Assembly (NCBI GenBank): GCA_944336975.1
Contig: CALVLH010000001.1
Coordinates: forward strand, 62,001-126,000
Direction of reading: 5' to 3'
Source: an uncultured Clostridia bacterium
Lineage (GTDB): Bacteria > Bacillota > Clostridia > Christensenellales > Borkfalkiaceae
Length of the DNA stretch: 64,000 bases
The position numbers were made by a program, and so were the translations under genes. Of the stretch, positions 44,248 to 54,674 are shown in pieces; within the stretch, counting starts at the first letter, position 1; each line of letters starts with the position of its first letter. The notes beneath the pieces were generated by a model. It did no database searches. It was not told the origin of the DNA and worked only from the letters and a program-made list of their open reading frames with translations.

Positions 44248-44275
44248 AGTATATCATCGCAGGGGAATCTGTCAA
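44248..44275 (-). promoter_or_regulatory. Promoter of the YiiX-like gene
   Basis: On the minus strand, TTGACA (44275-44270), 16-bp spacer, TATACT (44253-44248). Its -35 lies 18 bp past the stop of the neighbouring lipoprotein gene. The leader is about 65 nt. Confidence 0.82.
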
Positions 44276-44293
44276 CTTTTTTTTCGTGAAAAT

Positions 44294-44953
44294 TTACCGT
44301 CCGCCTTCCGTTACCCGCCGCGCGAGCACGGCGCCGCTCTCCCCGTCGAGGAGAAGGGATACCGTATTGCCGTCCGTGTCGATGATGCCGACGTAGTAAT
44401 AATTCTTTTCCCTGCGCAGCAGCCGCACATAAAATTCGCCCGCAAAGCGCTTCCCGCCCATGTTTTCAATGGTCTCCCGTTCCGCTTCGACGGCTGCGGA
44501 GAGCGCCCCTTCCACGGTGAGCGTTTCATCAGTCCTAACGCTCGTCGCCGTCAGTTCCGCTGTTTCGCCGCCGTACGTCACGCTGACGCTGACCGTCCCT
44601 TCGGGGAAGGCGGATACGCCCTGCGAGAAGAAATAATCTCCCGTGACGTTGCGGAAGGACATCTCGCCTCCGTAACGCTTCTCTCCGACGGTGAAGCCGA
44701 TCTCGAACCCGTCTTCCGATTCGCCCGTGAGCGTGACTTCCACATAATCCGATCTCGGGCAGGCGACGCCGTCGGCGAGGTAGGGATACTCCCGCGACAC
44801 GCAGGCGAGCGTGAGGGTGAAATCTTCCGTTTCCGCGCAGAACAGATCGCTGCGTTCTTCCGAGATGTGGGAAGAATAATCGGCGCCCGCACAGCCTCCG
44901 AGGGAGGGGAGGAGGGCGCAAAGTAAGATCAAAGCAGAGAATTTCTTTTTCAT
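44294..44953 (-). CDS. Predicted lipoprotein, unknown function
   Basis: A 219-residue exported protein with a signal peptide (MKKKFSALILLCALLPSLGGC) and lipobox LGGC, so it should be lipid-anchored at C21. The rest is rich in acidic residues and beta-strand-like stretches (VEVTLTGESEDGFEIGFTV, NYYYVGIIDTDGNTVSLLLD). The last part (NYYYVGIIDTDGNTVSLLLDGESGAVL) resembles a PepSY or similar small beta domain, but not firmly. There is no ribosome-binding site: CATAAT ends 6 nt before the ATG at 44953, implying a leaderless mRNA. Confidence 0.75.
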   Translation of the reverse strand: MKKKFSALILLCALLPSLGGCAGADYSSHISEERSDLFCAETEDFTLTLACVSREYPYLADGVACPRSDYVEVTLTGESEDGFEIGFTVGEKRYGGEMSFRNVTGDYFFSQGVSAFPEGTVSVSVTYGGETAELTATSVRTDETLTVEGALSAAVEAERETIENMGGKRFAGEFYVRLLRREKNYYYVGIIDTDGNTVSLLLDGESGAVLARRVTEGGR

Positions 44954-44959
44954 AGCGGT

Positions 44960-44989
44960 ATTATGCTATGAACGAAAGGGCGCGTTCAT
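44960..44989 (-). promoter_or_regulatory. -10 box with inverted-repeat operator candidate
   Basis: On the minus strand, CATAAT (44965-44960) ends 6 nt before the ATG. Just upstream is the inverted repeat ATGAACG/CGTTCAT (44968-44974 and 44983-44989) separated by 8 bp. No convincing -35 is seen, so activator dependence is possible. Confidence 0.45.
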
Positions 44990-45118
44990 TCCCGTTTTTC
45001 CCGTTCGCTTTTGCGGAAGCGGGCGGAAAAAGGGGGGACCTCGGGATCGGGAAGAGGAGATTTCAATATATTTTTTGCGCACGGCGGCGGGGCGGGCAGG
45101 TTTTTTCGGCTTATTCTG

Positions 45119-45147
45119 TTGCATTTTTTTTTCGCCTGTGATAAAAT
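45119..45147 (+). promoter_or_regulatory. Promoter of gene 45181
   Basis: TTGCAT (45119-45124), 17-bp spacer, TAAAAT (45142-45147). It probably also drives guaB, which overlaps that gene. Confidence 0.78.
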
Positions 45148-45180
45148 AGATAGAAGTAATTTTCGGGAAATGTTCGTCAG

Positions 45181-47218
<2,038 letters not shown>

Positions 47219-47224
47219 TCAAAG

Positions 47225-47254
47225 AAAAAACGCCCTTCCCGGGGTGTTTTTTTG
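47225..47254 (+). terminator. Intrinsic terminator after guaB
   Basis: CGCCC (47231-47235) pairs with GGGTG (47242-47246, one G-T pair) inside an A-run and T-run frame (AAAAAA, TTTTTTT). Confidence 0.75.
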
Positions 47255-47297
47255 AGAGCGCGTTCCGCTCTCCTTTTTTCCGACGGGAGAACATACT

Positions 47298-48833
47298 ATG
47301 GAACATGAAAGAGTCCTCGTCCTCGACTTCGGCGGGCAGTACAATCAGCTCATCGCCCGCCGCGTGCGCGATCTGAGGGTATATTGCGACCTCAAACCGT
47401 GCGACATGACGATCGAGGAGATCAGAAAATACGATCCTATCGGGATCATCTTTACGGGCGGCCCCAACAGCGTATACGACGAAAATTCGCCGCACGTGTC
47501 CAAAGAGATCTTCGAACTCGGCATCCCCGTGCTCGGGATCTGCTACGGGTGTCAGCTCGTCGCCTATACCCTGGGCGGCAAGGTGGAACACGCCGCAACG
47601 AGCGAATACGGCAAACGCGAGTTTTCCTTTGTCAGGCGCAGTCCCATTTCGGAGGGCATTCCCGAAAAGAGCGTGTGCTGGATGAGCCATACCGACCATG
47701 TTACGCAGGTCCCCGAGGGATTTTCCGTGCTCGCGTCGACGGCGACCTGTCCCGTGACGATCTTCGGCAACGCGGAAAAGCGCGTCTATGGCGTGCAGTT
47801 CCACCCCGAAGTGGTGCATTCGGAATACGGCAATCAGATCCTGCATAACTTCCTCTATCTCGTCTGCGGCGCGAAAGGGGATTGGACGATGTCCAATTTC
47901 GTCGCGGAGCAGGTTTCCGCTTTGCGCGAACGCATCGGCGAGAAAAAAGTGCTCTGCGCGATGTCGGGCGGCGTGGATTCCGCCGTCGCGGCGACGCTCA
48001 TCCATAAGGCGGTCGGCGATCGGCTCACCTGCGTATTCGTCGATCACGGATTGTTGCGAAAGGGCGAGGCGGAAGAGGTCATGGACGTATTCCGCGGGCG
48101 TCTGGGGATGAACCTCATCAAAGCGGACGCGGGCGAGCGGTTTTTAAGCGCGCTCGAAGGCGTTTCCGAACCCGAGAAAAAGCGCAAGATCATCGGCGCG
48201 GAATTTATCAAGGTATTCGAGGTCGAAGCGAAGAAGATCGGCGCGGTGGATTTCCTCGTGCAGGGGACGATCTATCCCGACGTCATCGAGAGCGGAAAGG
48301 GAAAGAGCGCGGTCATCAAATCGCATCACAACGTCGGCGGGCTTCCGTCCGTCGTCGATTTCAAGGAGATCATCGAGCCGTTGCGCGACCTGTTCAAGGA
48401 CGAAGTGCGCAAGGTGGGCACGGAATTGGGGCTTCCCGACAGCGTCGTGCGCCGTCAGCCCTTCCCCGGGCCGGGACTTGCCATCCGCATCATGGGCGAA
48501 GTCACGCGCGAGAAGCTGGAAACGCTCCGCGACGCCGATTATATCTTCCGCGAGGAGATCGCGAAGGCGGGACTGGACCGCGAGATCTGGCAGTATTTCG
48601 CCGTCATCACCAACAGCAAGACGGTGGGCGTCATGGGCGATTTTAGGACGTATGAGAACGTCATCGCCCTGCGTGCGGTCACGAGCGTGGACGCCATGAC
48701 CGCGGACTGGGCGCGCATCCCGTACGATCTTCTGGAGAAGATCTCCAACCGCATCGTCAACGAAGTGCCGCACGCTAACCGCATCGTCTACGACATCACG
48801 TCCAAACCGCCCGCAACCATCGAGTGGGAATAA
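47298..48833 (+). CDS. guaA: GMP synthase (glutamine-hydrolysing)
   Basis: Converts XMP to GMP with ATP and glutamine. The 511-residue protein has a class I glutaminase domain with C82 in GICYGCQ and its His-Glu partners in [17 protein letters not shown], the ATP-pyrophosphatase domain with [10 protein letters not shown], and the C-terminal dimerisation region ending ATIEWE. GGGAG precedes the ATG. No promoter of its own is clear, so transcription may read through from guaB. A second, shorter ATPPase homologue follows 84 bp downstream. Confidence 0.96.
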   Translation: MEHERVLVLDFGGQYNQLIARRVRDLRVYCDLKPCDMTIEEIRKYDPIGIIFTGGPNSVYDENSPHVSKEIFELGIPVLGICYGCQLVAYTLGGKVEHAATSEYGKREFSFVRRSPISEGIPEKSVCWMSHTDHVTQVPEGFSVLASTATCPVTIFGNAEKRVYGVQFHPEVVHSEYGNQILHNFLYLVCGAKGDWTMSNFVAEQVSALRERIGEKKVLCAMSGGVDSAVAATLIHKAVGDRLTCVFVDHGLLRKGEAEEVMDVFRGRLGMNLIKADAGERFLSALEGVSEPEKKRKIIGAEFIKVFEVEAKKIGAVDFLVQGTIYPDVIESGKGKSAVIKSHHNVGGLPSVVDFKEIIEPLRDLFKDEVRKVGTELGLPDSVVRRQPFPGPGLAIRIMGEVTREKLETLRDADYIFREEIAKAGLDREIWQYFAVITNSKTVGVMGDFRTYENVIALRAVTSVDAMTADWARIPYDLLEKISNRIVNEVPHANRIVYDITSKPPATIEWE

Positions 48834-48917
48834 GTAAATAAATCTTACGGAACAAACGCCGTCGGCGGATAGGGCAGGCGGCGAAAAAGCAGATCATAAT
48901 TTTACGGAGGAAATCGT

Positions 48918-49898
48918 ATGGAAAACAACAAGCGTCCCGAAAGCATGGCGCGCATCAACAACGCGGAACTCGCGGGCAAGTTCATCGACGAACAGGTCGA
49001 AGCGGTCAGAAGGCAGGTCGGCGACAAGAAAGTGCTCCTCGCGCTCTCGGGCGGCGTGGACTCTTCCGTCGTCGCGGCGCTCCTCATCAAGGCGATCGGA
49101 AAAAACCTCGTCTGCGTGCACGTCAATCACGGGCTTCTGAGAAAGGGCGAACCCGAACAGGTCATCGAGGTGTTCCGCAATCAGATGAACGCGAACCTCG
49201 TCTATGTGGACGCGGTGGACCGTTTCCTGGATAAACTTGCGGGCGTCGCTCAGCCCGAGCAGAAGCGCAAGATCATCGGCGCGGAATTCATCCGCGTGTT
49301 CGAGGAAGAGGCGAGAAAGCAGGACGGCATCGAATTCCTGGCGCAGGGCACCATCTATCCCGACATCCTGGAAAGCGGCCCCGTCAAGGCGCACCACAAC
49401 GTGGGCGGGCTTCCCGAAGACCTCAAATTCGGTCTGGTCGAACCGCTCAAATTCCTCTTCAAAGACGAAGTCCGCGTCGTCGGCAAGGAGCTCGGGCTTC
49501 CCGATAACATGGTATTCCGTCAGCCCTTCCCCGGCCCCGGTCTGGGCGTGCGCTGCACGGGCGCGATCACGCGCGACCGCCTCGAAGCGGTGCGCGAATC
49601 GGACGCGATCCTGCGCGAGGAATTCGCGAACGCGGGACTTGCGGGCAAGGTCTGGCAGTACTTCACCATCGTCCCCGACGTGAAGTCGGTAGGCGTGCGC
49701 GACGGCAAACGCGCGGACGAGTGGCCCGTCGTCATCCGTGCGGTCAACACGATCGACGCGATGACCGCCGAGATCGAGGAGATCCCGTATGCGCTCCTCA
49801 GAAAGATCACGGCGCGCATCACGTCCGAAGTCAAGGGCGTCAACCGCGTGCTCTACGACGTCACCCCGAAGCCCACGGGGACCATCGAATGGGAATAA
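48918..49898 (+). CDS. Stand-alone GMP-synthase ATP-pyrophosphatase subunit (second copy)
   Basis: A 326-residue protein equal to the C-terminal two thirds of GuaA: PP-loop [11 protein letters not shown], then [49 protein letters not shown] and the end TGTIEWE. It lacks the glutaminase domain. Separate ATPPase subunits (GuaAb) are the archaeal norm, but here a full GuaA lies immediately upstream, so this is an extra copy. It could use free ammonia, or act on another substrate. All core motifs are intact, so it is unlikely to be a decaying copy. GGAGG 7 nt upstream sets ATG 48918. Confidence 0.9.
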   Translation: MENNKRPESMARINNAELAGKFIDEQVEAVRRQVGDKKVLLALSGGVDSSVVAALLIKAIGKNLVCVHVNHGLLRKGEPEQVIEVFRNQMNANLVYVDAVDRFLDKLAGVAQPEQKRKIIGAEFIRVFEEEARKQDGIEFLAQGTIYPDILESGPVKAHHNVGGLPEDLKFGLVEPLKFLFKDEVRVVGKELGLPDNMVFRQPFPGPGLGVRCTGAITRDRLEAVRESDAILREEFANAGLAGKVWQYFTIVPDVKSVGVRDGKRADEWPVVIRAVNTIDAMTAEIEEIPYALLRKITARITSEVKGVNRVLYDVTPKPTGTIEWE

Positions 49899-49905
49899 AA
49901 ACGCT

Positions 49906-49939
49906 ATTTCCCCTCGGCAGCGCCGAGGGGATTTTTTTC
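49906..49939 (+). terminator. Intrinsic terminator after the second guaA-like gene
   Basis: TCCCCTCGGC (49909-49918), loop AGC, GCCGAGGGGA (49922-49931), then TTTTTTT. Confidence 0.92.
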
Positions 49940-49947
49940 GCAAACGG

Positions 49948-49976
49948 TTGCGAAGCCCGCCGCAATGTGATATACT
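49948..49976 (+). promoter_or_regulatory. Promoter of lipoprotein gene 49996
   Basis: TTGCGA (49948-49953), 17-bp spacer, TATACT (49971-49976). Confidence 0.75.
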
Positions 49977-49995
49977 CGTGCCGAGAGGTGCGATT

Positions 49996-50433
49996 ATGAA
50001 AAAGAGTATGGCAGTCATTTTATCGGCGGCGCTCGCGTTCGCGGCGTGCGTTTTGTTCGCGGGGTGCGGCGATCATCCCGTCAAGGGGAGGTGGCAGAGG
50101 GACGACGGCGAGTATTATATCGTCGGCGTGCCCGAAACGCTGACCTTCGAAACGAACTTCTTTGGGAAATGCTATTTTTCTTATGCGGGTGAAAGGGCGT
50201 ATCTTTCCAGCGAACGCGAGGGCTTTGAAGGGACGGAGTACTATTTCAGCTTTTCCGAACGGACGGGCGGCGGCGCGCTGTTCGATCCCGAAATACGCGG
50301 ATTCAGCGCCGCCGTGCGCATCGACGAAACGACGGGAAATCTCATCCTCTTTCAGTTCAGTTGCTCTAAGATGGAGGGAGGAAATCCCGACGTAAGCAGC
50401 CGCGAAGTCATGACCTATCTTCGCGCTGACTGA
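49996..50433 (+). CDS. Small predicted lipoprotein
   Basis: A 145-residue exported protein with a signal peptide (MKKSMAVILSAALAFAACVLFAGC) and lipobox FAGC (C24), followed by a small mostly beta domain (GRWQRDDGEYYIVGVPETLTFETNFFGKCYFSY). The GRWQRDDG start of the mature part resembles lipocalin-like or other small lipid-anchored domains, but I cannot name it. AGAGGTG at 49984-49990 sets the ATG at 49996. It has its own promoter and does not overlap a neighbour. Confidence 0.78.
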   Translation: MKKSMAVILSAALAFAACVLFAGCGDHPVKGRWQRDDGEYYIVGVPETLTFETNFFGKCYFSYAGERAYLSSEREGFEGTEYYFSFSERTGGGALFDPEIRGFSAAVRIDETTGNLILFQFSCSKMEGGNPDVSSREVMTYLRAD

Positions 50434-50532
50434 CGGGCGCGGGCGTGCGTTTCGCCGCCCGCTTTTTTACGCCCTGCGCGGGGCGGCAACCGCATGGCGC
50501 GATTATGCGGAAAAGAGGAAGAGAGGTTGGTT

Positions 50533-51426
50533 ATGATCGAGATCAGGGAATACCGCGAAGAGGACTGCGCGGCGACCGCAAAGCTGTTTTACGATACCGT
50601 GCATTCCGTCTGCGCGGCGGACTATTCTCCGCGCGAATTGGACGCATGGGCGGACGGCCGCGTCGATCTCGCGCTCTGGAACAAGCGGTTTCTTTCGCAC
50701 GACGCACTCGTCGCGACGGACGGGGACAAGTTGGTCGGATTTGCGGATATGGACGCGTCGGGCGAATTAGATCGGCTGTATGTGCACAAAGATCATCAGC
50801 GTAAGGGGATCGCGCGGGCGCTGTGCGCCGAACTCATGTCGCGCAGTCAAGCGGAGACGTTTTCCGTACACGCCTCCTTGACCGCACGCGGCTTCTTTGA
50901 GAAGATGGGTTTTGCCGTGACGGAAGAAGAGAAGGTGGAGCGCAACGGCGTGACTCTCCGCCGCTTTGCCATGCGCATGTCGGGGAGCGAGCGGCGGGAA
51001 ACGGCCGCTCTCCGTCCTTCTTCCCGCTTCCGCTCGGTCGCGATCGCGGCTTCCGCGCTCGGCGCGTGTTGTTGTGCGGTCGGGCTCGTCTGTTCCGTGC
51101 GGCTCTTTTCCGATCCCGCGATCGTCTCCGTGCGATTTGCGGCGACGGTCGCTCTCGCCGTGTTCGGAGGACTCGCCGCGGCGCTCTTCGTTGCGGTCGC
51201 GCTTTTCCGCCTGTTGAATAGCGGGGTGCGCCTTTCCGATTATATCCTGTCGCTTGCCTGTTCCGTTGCGGCGTTCGTCGCCGCTATGCTCCACCTTGTC
51301 GTGGGCAGGGAATTTTCTCTCTCTGCCGCCTCGCTGCTCCCGTTTCCGCTGGCGGTGATCCTAGCGCTTGCGGCGGCGGGGTGCGCGGCATGGGAATATA
51401 TTTTGAAACTCAACCTCGGAAAATGA
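50533..51426 (+). CDS. GNAT acetyltransferase fused to a membrane domain
   Basis: A 297-residue two-part protein. Residues 1-150 are a GNAT domain: IEIREYREEDCAATAKLFYDTVHSV, the acetyl-CoA loop HKDHQRKGIARAL, and ARGFFEKMGFAVTEEEKV. Residues about 170-297 hold four hydrophobic helices (VAIAASALGACCCAVGLVCSV, FAATVALAVFGGLAAALFVAVALF, YILSLACSVAAFVAAMLHLVV, PFPLAVILALAAAGCAAWEYI). The N-terminal domain would face the cytoplasm. The combination is unusual and the substrate unknown. ATG at 50533 has AGAGG upstream. Confidence 0.85.
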   Translation: MIEIREYREEDCAATAKLFYDTVHSVCAADYSPRELDAWADGRVDLALWNKRFLSHDALVATDGDKLVGFADMDASGELDRLYVHKDHQRKGIARALCAELMSRSQAETFSVHASLTARGFFEKMGFAVTEEEKVERNGVTLRRFAMRMSGSERRETAALRPSSRFRSVAIAASALGACCCAVGLVCSVRLFSDPAIVSVRFAATVALAVFGGLAAALFVAVALFRLLNSGVRLSDYILSLACSVAAFVAAMLHLVVGREFSLSAASLLPFPLAVILALAAAGCAAWEYILKLNLGK

Positions 51427-51489
51427 GGAAAAAATTGCCGATTTCGGGCGGGAAAGCCCATCGCGCAAGGATGAATTTTTCGAAAATCC

Positions 51490-51518
51490 TTTACAAAAAA
51501 CACAAGATATGCTATAAT
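51490..51518 (+). promoter_or_regulatory. Promoter of nrdR operon
   Basis: TTTACA (51490-51495), 17-bp spacer, TATAAT (51513-51518). I saw no convincing NrdR-box pair around it. Confidence 0.85.
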
Positions 51519-51578
51519 TGTCCCATTGAATGCATATAGGTGGAGTTTGCCGCGGGCAAAACTTCAGAGGGGGGGACC

Positions 51579-52052
51579 ATGCGTTGTTTATACTGTAACT
51601 GTACGGAGAGCCGCGTCATCGATTCGCGTTCGGCGGACGACGACCGCACCATCCGCCGCCGCCGCGAGTGCGTCAACTGCGGACGGCGCTTCACTACTTA
51701 CGAGACGATCGAAATGACGCCCATTCTCGTCGTCAAATCGGACGGGAACCGACAGGCGTTCGACAGCGGGAAGATCAAGCGCGGCATCGTGAAAGCGGCG
51801 GAAAAGCGCCCGATCCCCATCGAGAAGATCGACGCGCTCGTCGACGACATCACCAAGCGGGTATACAATTCCATGGAACAGGAGATCTCGTCCAAGCGCA
51901 TCGGCGAAATGGTCATGGAAGGACTCAAACAGCTGGACGAGGTAGCGTATGTGAGATACGCGTCCGTTTACCGCTCGTTTGCGGACGTCTCCGAATTCAT
52001 GCAGGAACTGCAAAAAATGATGGACAAAAAAGCGGATGAAAAGAAGAGTTGA
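51579..52052 (+). CDS. nrdR: Transcriptional repressor NrdR
   Basis: ATP/dATP-sensing repressor of ribonucleotide reductase genes. The 157-residue protein has the zinc ribbon MRCLYCNCTESRVIDSR with its second CVNCGRRF pair, then an ATP-cone domain (ILVVKSDGNRQAFDSGKIKRGIVKAAEKRPI). The start MRCLYC is canonical and AGAGGGGGG lies upstream. Its 3' end overlaps ispG by 17 bp. No ribonucleotide reductase gene is in the window. Confidence 0.97.
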   Translation: MRCLYCNCTESRVIDSRSADDDRTIRRRRECVNCGRRFTTYETIEMTPILVVKSDGNRQAFDSGKIKRGIVKAAEKRPIPIEKIDALVDDITKRVYNSMEQEISSKRIGEMVMEGLKQLDEVAYVRYASVYRSFADVSEFMQELQKMMDKKADEKKS

Positions 52053-53073
52053 AGTAGGCGGCGTCGTGCTGGGCGGCGGAAAGATCGCCGTGCAGAGCAT
52101 GACGACGGAAAAGACGAGCGACGCGGAAAAGAGCGTCGCTCAAATTTTACGTCTGCGCGAGGCAGGGTGCGACATCGTGCGCGTCGCCGTGCTCGATGAA
52201 GCGGATGCCCGCGCGATCGCGGCGATCAGAGCGCGGGCGGGGATGCCCGTCGTGGCGGACATCCATTTTTCGCCGCGCCTTGCGGTGCTTGCCGTGGAGG
52301 CGGGCGCGGATAAGATCAGGATCAATCCCGGGAACATCGGCGGAGAAAGGGGGATCGCCCTCGTCGCCGATTGCGTGCGCGCGCATCATATCCCCGTCCG
52401 CGTTGGCGCGAATACGGGGAGCATCGAGGCGAATTTCCTGCGCGAATACGGCAAAAGCGCGCAGGCGCTCGTCGGGAGCGCGCTGGAAAACGTCGCCATA
52501 CTCGAACGCCACGGCGTGAGCGACATCGTCGTCTCCGTCAAGGCGTCCTCCGTGCCGCTCACCGTGGAGGCGTACGAACTCCTCGCGAAGCAGACGGATT
52601 ACCCGCTTCACCTCGGCGTGACGGAGGCGGGGACGGAAGAGATGGGCGTCGTCAAGAGCAGTATCGGCATCGGCGCGCTCCTTCTTCGGGGCATCGGCGA
52701 TACCATCCGCGTGTCGCTCACGTCCGATCCCGTCAAAGAGGTCTATGCGGCAAAGAATATCTTACGCGCCTGCGGGCTGGACGAGGAGTTTGTAGAAGTC
52801 GTCTCCTGCCCGACGTGCGGCCGCTGTCAGTACGATTCGATGGGGCTCGCCGCGCGGGTGAACGAGCGGGTGCGCGGGATAAACAAGAAACTCAAAGTCG
52901 CCGTCATGGGTTGCGTTGTCAACGGCCCCGGCGAGGCGAAGGACTGCGATCTCGGCATCGCGGGGGGCAAGGAGTATTGCCTCATCTTACAAAAAGGCAA
53001 AGAGAACGAGCGCGTGGATACGGCGGACGCCGAGCGCGTATTTATGGAAAGATTGGAAGAATTGTTGCGATGA
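52036..53073 (+). CDS. ispG: 4-hydroxy-3-methylbut-2-enyl diphosphate synthase (flavodoxin)
   Basis: Fe-S enzyme of the MEP isoprenoid pathway that converts MEcPP to HMBPP. The 345-residue protein starts RRVEVGGVVLGGGKIAVQSMT and carries cluster cysteines in SCPTCGRCQ (near residues 255-262) and GCVVNGPGEAKDCDLGIAGG. The start overlaps the nrdR end. It ends in ATGA with the PolC-like gene. In B. subtilis MEP-pathway genes (dxr) lie upstream of polC; here ispG takes that place. Confidence 0.96.
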   Translation: MKRRVEVGGVVLGGGKIAVQSMTTEKTSDAEKSVAQILRLREAGCDIVRVAVLDEADARAIAAIRARAGMPVVADIHFSPRLAVLAVEAGADKIRINPGNIGGERGIALVADCVRAHHIPVRVGANTGSIEANFLREYGKSAQALVGSALENVAILERHGVSDIVVSVKASSVPLTVEAYELLAKQTDYPLHLGVTEAGTEEMGVVKSSIGIGALLLRGIGDTIRVSLTSDPVKEVYAAKNILRACGLDEEFVEVVSCPTCGRCQYDSMGLAARVNERVRGINKKLKVAVMGCVVNGPGEAKDCDLGIAGGKEYCLILQKGKENERVDTADAERVFMERLEELLR

Positions 53074-54584
53074 AAAGCGAAGAATTTCTGGAACGGATCA
53101 GGACGGCGGCGGGCTTGCGCCGCGCCGTCCTGCAAAAGATCACGGTGGAGGGGACGCAGGCGACCTTCCACCTCGCCACCGATCTTCATTATTCGCCCGA
53201 GGACGAGAAATTTGCCGACGAAGTCGCGCAGGCGTTTGTCCCCGAAGGGTTTTCGGGCAGGGCGCATATCGTCAAATTCGTACCCGACGAAGAGTCGATC
53301 CGCAGGAAGATCGCGGAGATCCTGCGCAGGCGCTTCCCCGCGGCGGCGGCGTTTTTGTCGCCGCAGGACATTCAGGTGATCAAAGACGAAGGCGGCGGAC
53401 GTTTTTTCATCGACGCGGGCAACGCGGAACGAGCACAGTTCGATTCGGGGGAGATCCTCGACACGCTGAACGCGGAATTGCAAAAGAGCTTTTGCGGGAC
53501 GTACTTCGGCAATGTGCGCACGGTGGATCGGGATACGCCCGAGATGGAGCGGGAAGAGATCGAGCCCGCCGAGATCGTCCTTGCGCCGCGGTCTTTTCCC
53601 GTGACGGGATACGAACCCATCGACGGAGCAAAGCCGTCGTATGCGATCTATATGGCGGATCTCACCGCGGAGGCGGCGGGCGTCAGCGTCTGCGGAAAAG
53701 TGACGTACGTCCAGGAAAAGCAGACGAGCAAAGGAAAACCCTATTTTTCCTTTTCTCTCACCGACGGGAGCGCGCAACTGCGCGTCAACTACTTCACCAA
53801 AAAGGCGACGGTGGAAAAGGTGCGGGAGATCAAACAGGGCGATCATATCTGCCTGACGGGCGACAACGAGCTGTTCAACGGCGGACTTTCCTTCCGAGCC
53901 AAGGCGGTGGATTTCGGCGCGCCGCCCGAAGGGTTCGTCCCCGAAGCGCGTCCGTCGCGCCCCGTCCCCGCAAAATACAAGGCGGTATTCCCCGAGCCCG
54001 CGAGCGATATGCGGCAAGCGACCATGTTCGGGGAGCGGCAGCTTCCGCCCGCCTTTGCCGAGCATAAATTCGTCGTGTTCGATTTGGAAACGACCGGGCT
54101 CAACAACACGCCCGCGGCGGGCGCGATGGATCGCATCATCGAGGTGGGCGCGGTCAAGATCGAAGGGGGGCAGATCAGCGAAAAATTCTCAACTTTCGTC
54201 GCCTGTCCCGTGCGGCTGAGCGCGGAGATCGTGTCGCTTACAGGGATCGACGACGCCATGCTCGTCGGCGCGCCCGCGATCGGGGACGTCATCGCGGATT
54301 TTTTCAAGTTCTGCGACGGTTGCATCCTCGTGGGGCATAACGTGCAGTTCGACTATAAATTCATCCGCTATTACGGAGAGAAAGAGGGATATATCTTCGA
54401 TCACAAGCAGTACGACACGCTCGCGCTCGCGCAGGAACTGTTGTTCCTCTCCAACTACAAGCTCAACACGCTCGCCGATCATTACGGGTTTACGTTCAAC
54501 CATCACAGGGCGTACGACGACGCATTCGTCACGGCAAAAATTTTTATTGAGCTGATAAAAGAGAAAAAATGCTTGCCAAATTAA
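53070..54584 (+). CDS. PolC-derived protein: N-terminal, OB and exonuclease parts without PHP or polymerase
   Basis: A 504-residue protein at the usual polC position. Residues 1 to about 190 match the PolC N-terminal region; about 195-300 is an OB-fold (VSVCGKVTYVQEKQTSKGKPYFSFSLTDGS); a linker of about 45 residues follows; about 330-500 is a DnaQ-type 3'-5' exonuclease with VFDLETTGL (Exo I), VGHNVQFDYKFI (Exo II) and HRAYDDAFVTA (Exo III). In full PolC (about 1,400 residues) the exonuclease sits inside the PHP domain and a polymerase follows; neither is seen, and the gene stops cleanly before the rimP promoter and rimP. ATG at 53070 overlaps the ispG stop by ATGA. Catalytic residues look intact, so it may be an active nuclease, not a pseudogene. 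Confidence 0.88.
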   Translation: MKSEEFLERIRTAAGLRRAVLQKITVEGTQATFHLATDLHYSPEDEKFADEVAQAFVPEGFSGRAHIVKFVPDEESIRRKIAEILRRRFPAAAAFLSPQDIQVIKDEGGGRFFIDAGNAERAQFDSGEILDTLNAELQKSFCGTYFGNVRTVDRDTPEMEREEIEPAEIVLAPRSFPVTGYEPIDGAKPSYAIYMADLTAEAAGVSVCGKVTYVQEKQTSKGKPYFSFSLTDGSAQLRVNYFTKKATVEKVREIKQGDHICLTGDNELFNGGLSFRAKAVDFGAPPEGFVPEARPSRPVPAKYKAVFPEPASDMRQATMFGERQLPPAFAEHKFVVFDLETTGLNNTPAAGAMDRIIEVGAVKIEGGQISEKFSTFVACPVRLSAEIVSLTGIDDAMLVGAPAIGDVIADFFKFCDGCILVGHNVQFDYKFIRYYGEKEGYIFDHKQYDTLALAQELLFLSNYKLNTLADHYGFTFNHHRAYDDAFVTAKIFIELIKEKKCLPN

Positions 54585-54601
54585 AACGGATGTGGTATAA
54601 T
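54573..54601 (+). promoter_or_regulatory. Promoter of the rimP-nusA-infB operon
   Basis: TTGCCA (54573-54578), inside the end of the PolC-like gene, 17-bp spacer, TATAAT (54596-54601). Predicted start is near 54608. Confidence 0.82.
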
Positions 54602-54628
54602 AAGGTCGCTTAATCGATGAACAAGAGA

Positions 54629-54661
54629 TTGAGAGTGGTTCGCCACTCTCAAATTTCTTTA
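54629..54661 (+). terminator. UUCG-capped leader hairpin before rimP (attenuator candidate)
   Basis: TTGAGAGTGG (54629-54638), tetraloop TTCG, CCACTCTCAA (54643-54652): ten perfect pairs, then AATTTCTTTATT. It lies in the leader about 20 nt after the predicted start and before rimP. The T-tract is broken, as in NusA-dependent terminators. Confidence 0.6.
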
Positions 54662-54674
54662 TTAGGGGGTGCGC

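Noticed and set aside
53070..54674. PolC-like gene as a frameshifted full polC
   Set aside because: There are only 90 bp before rimP, with no polymerase motif in any frame, and the exonuclease ends at its natural boundary.
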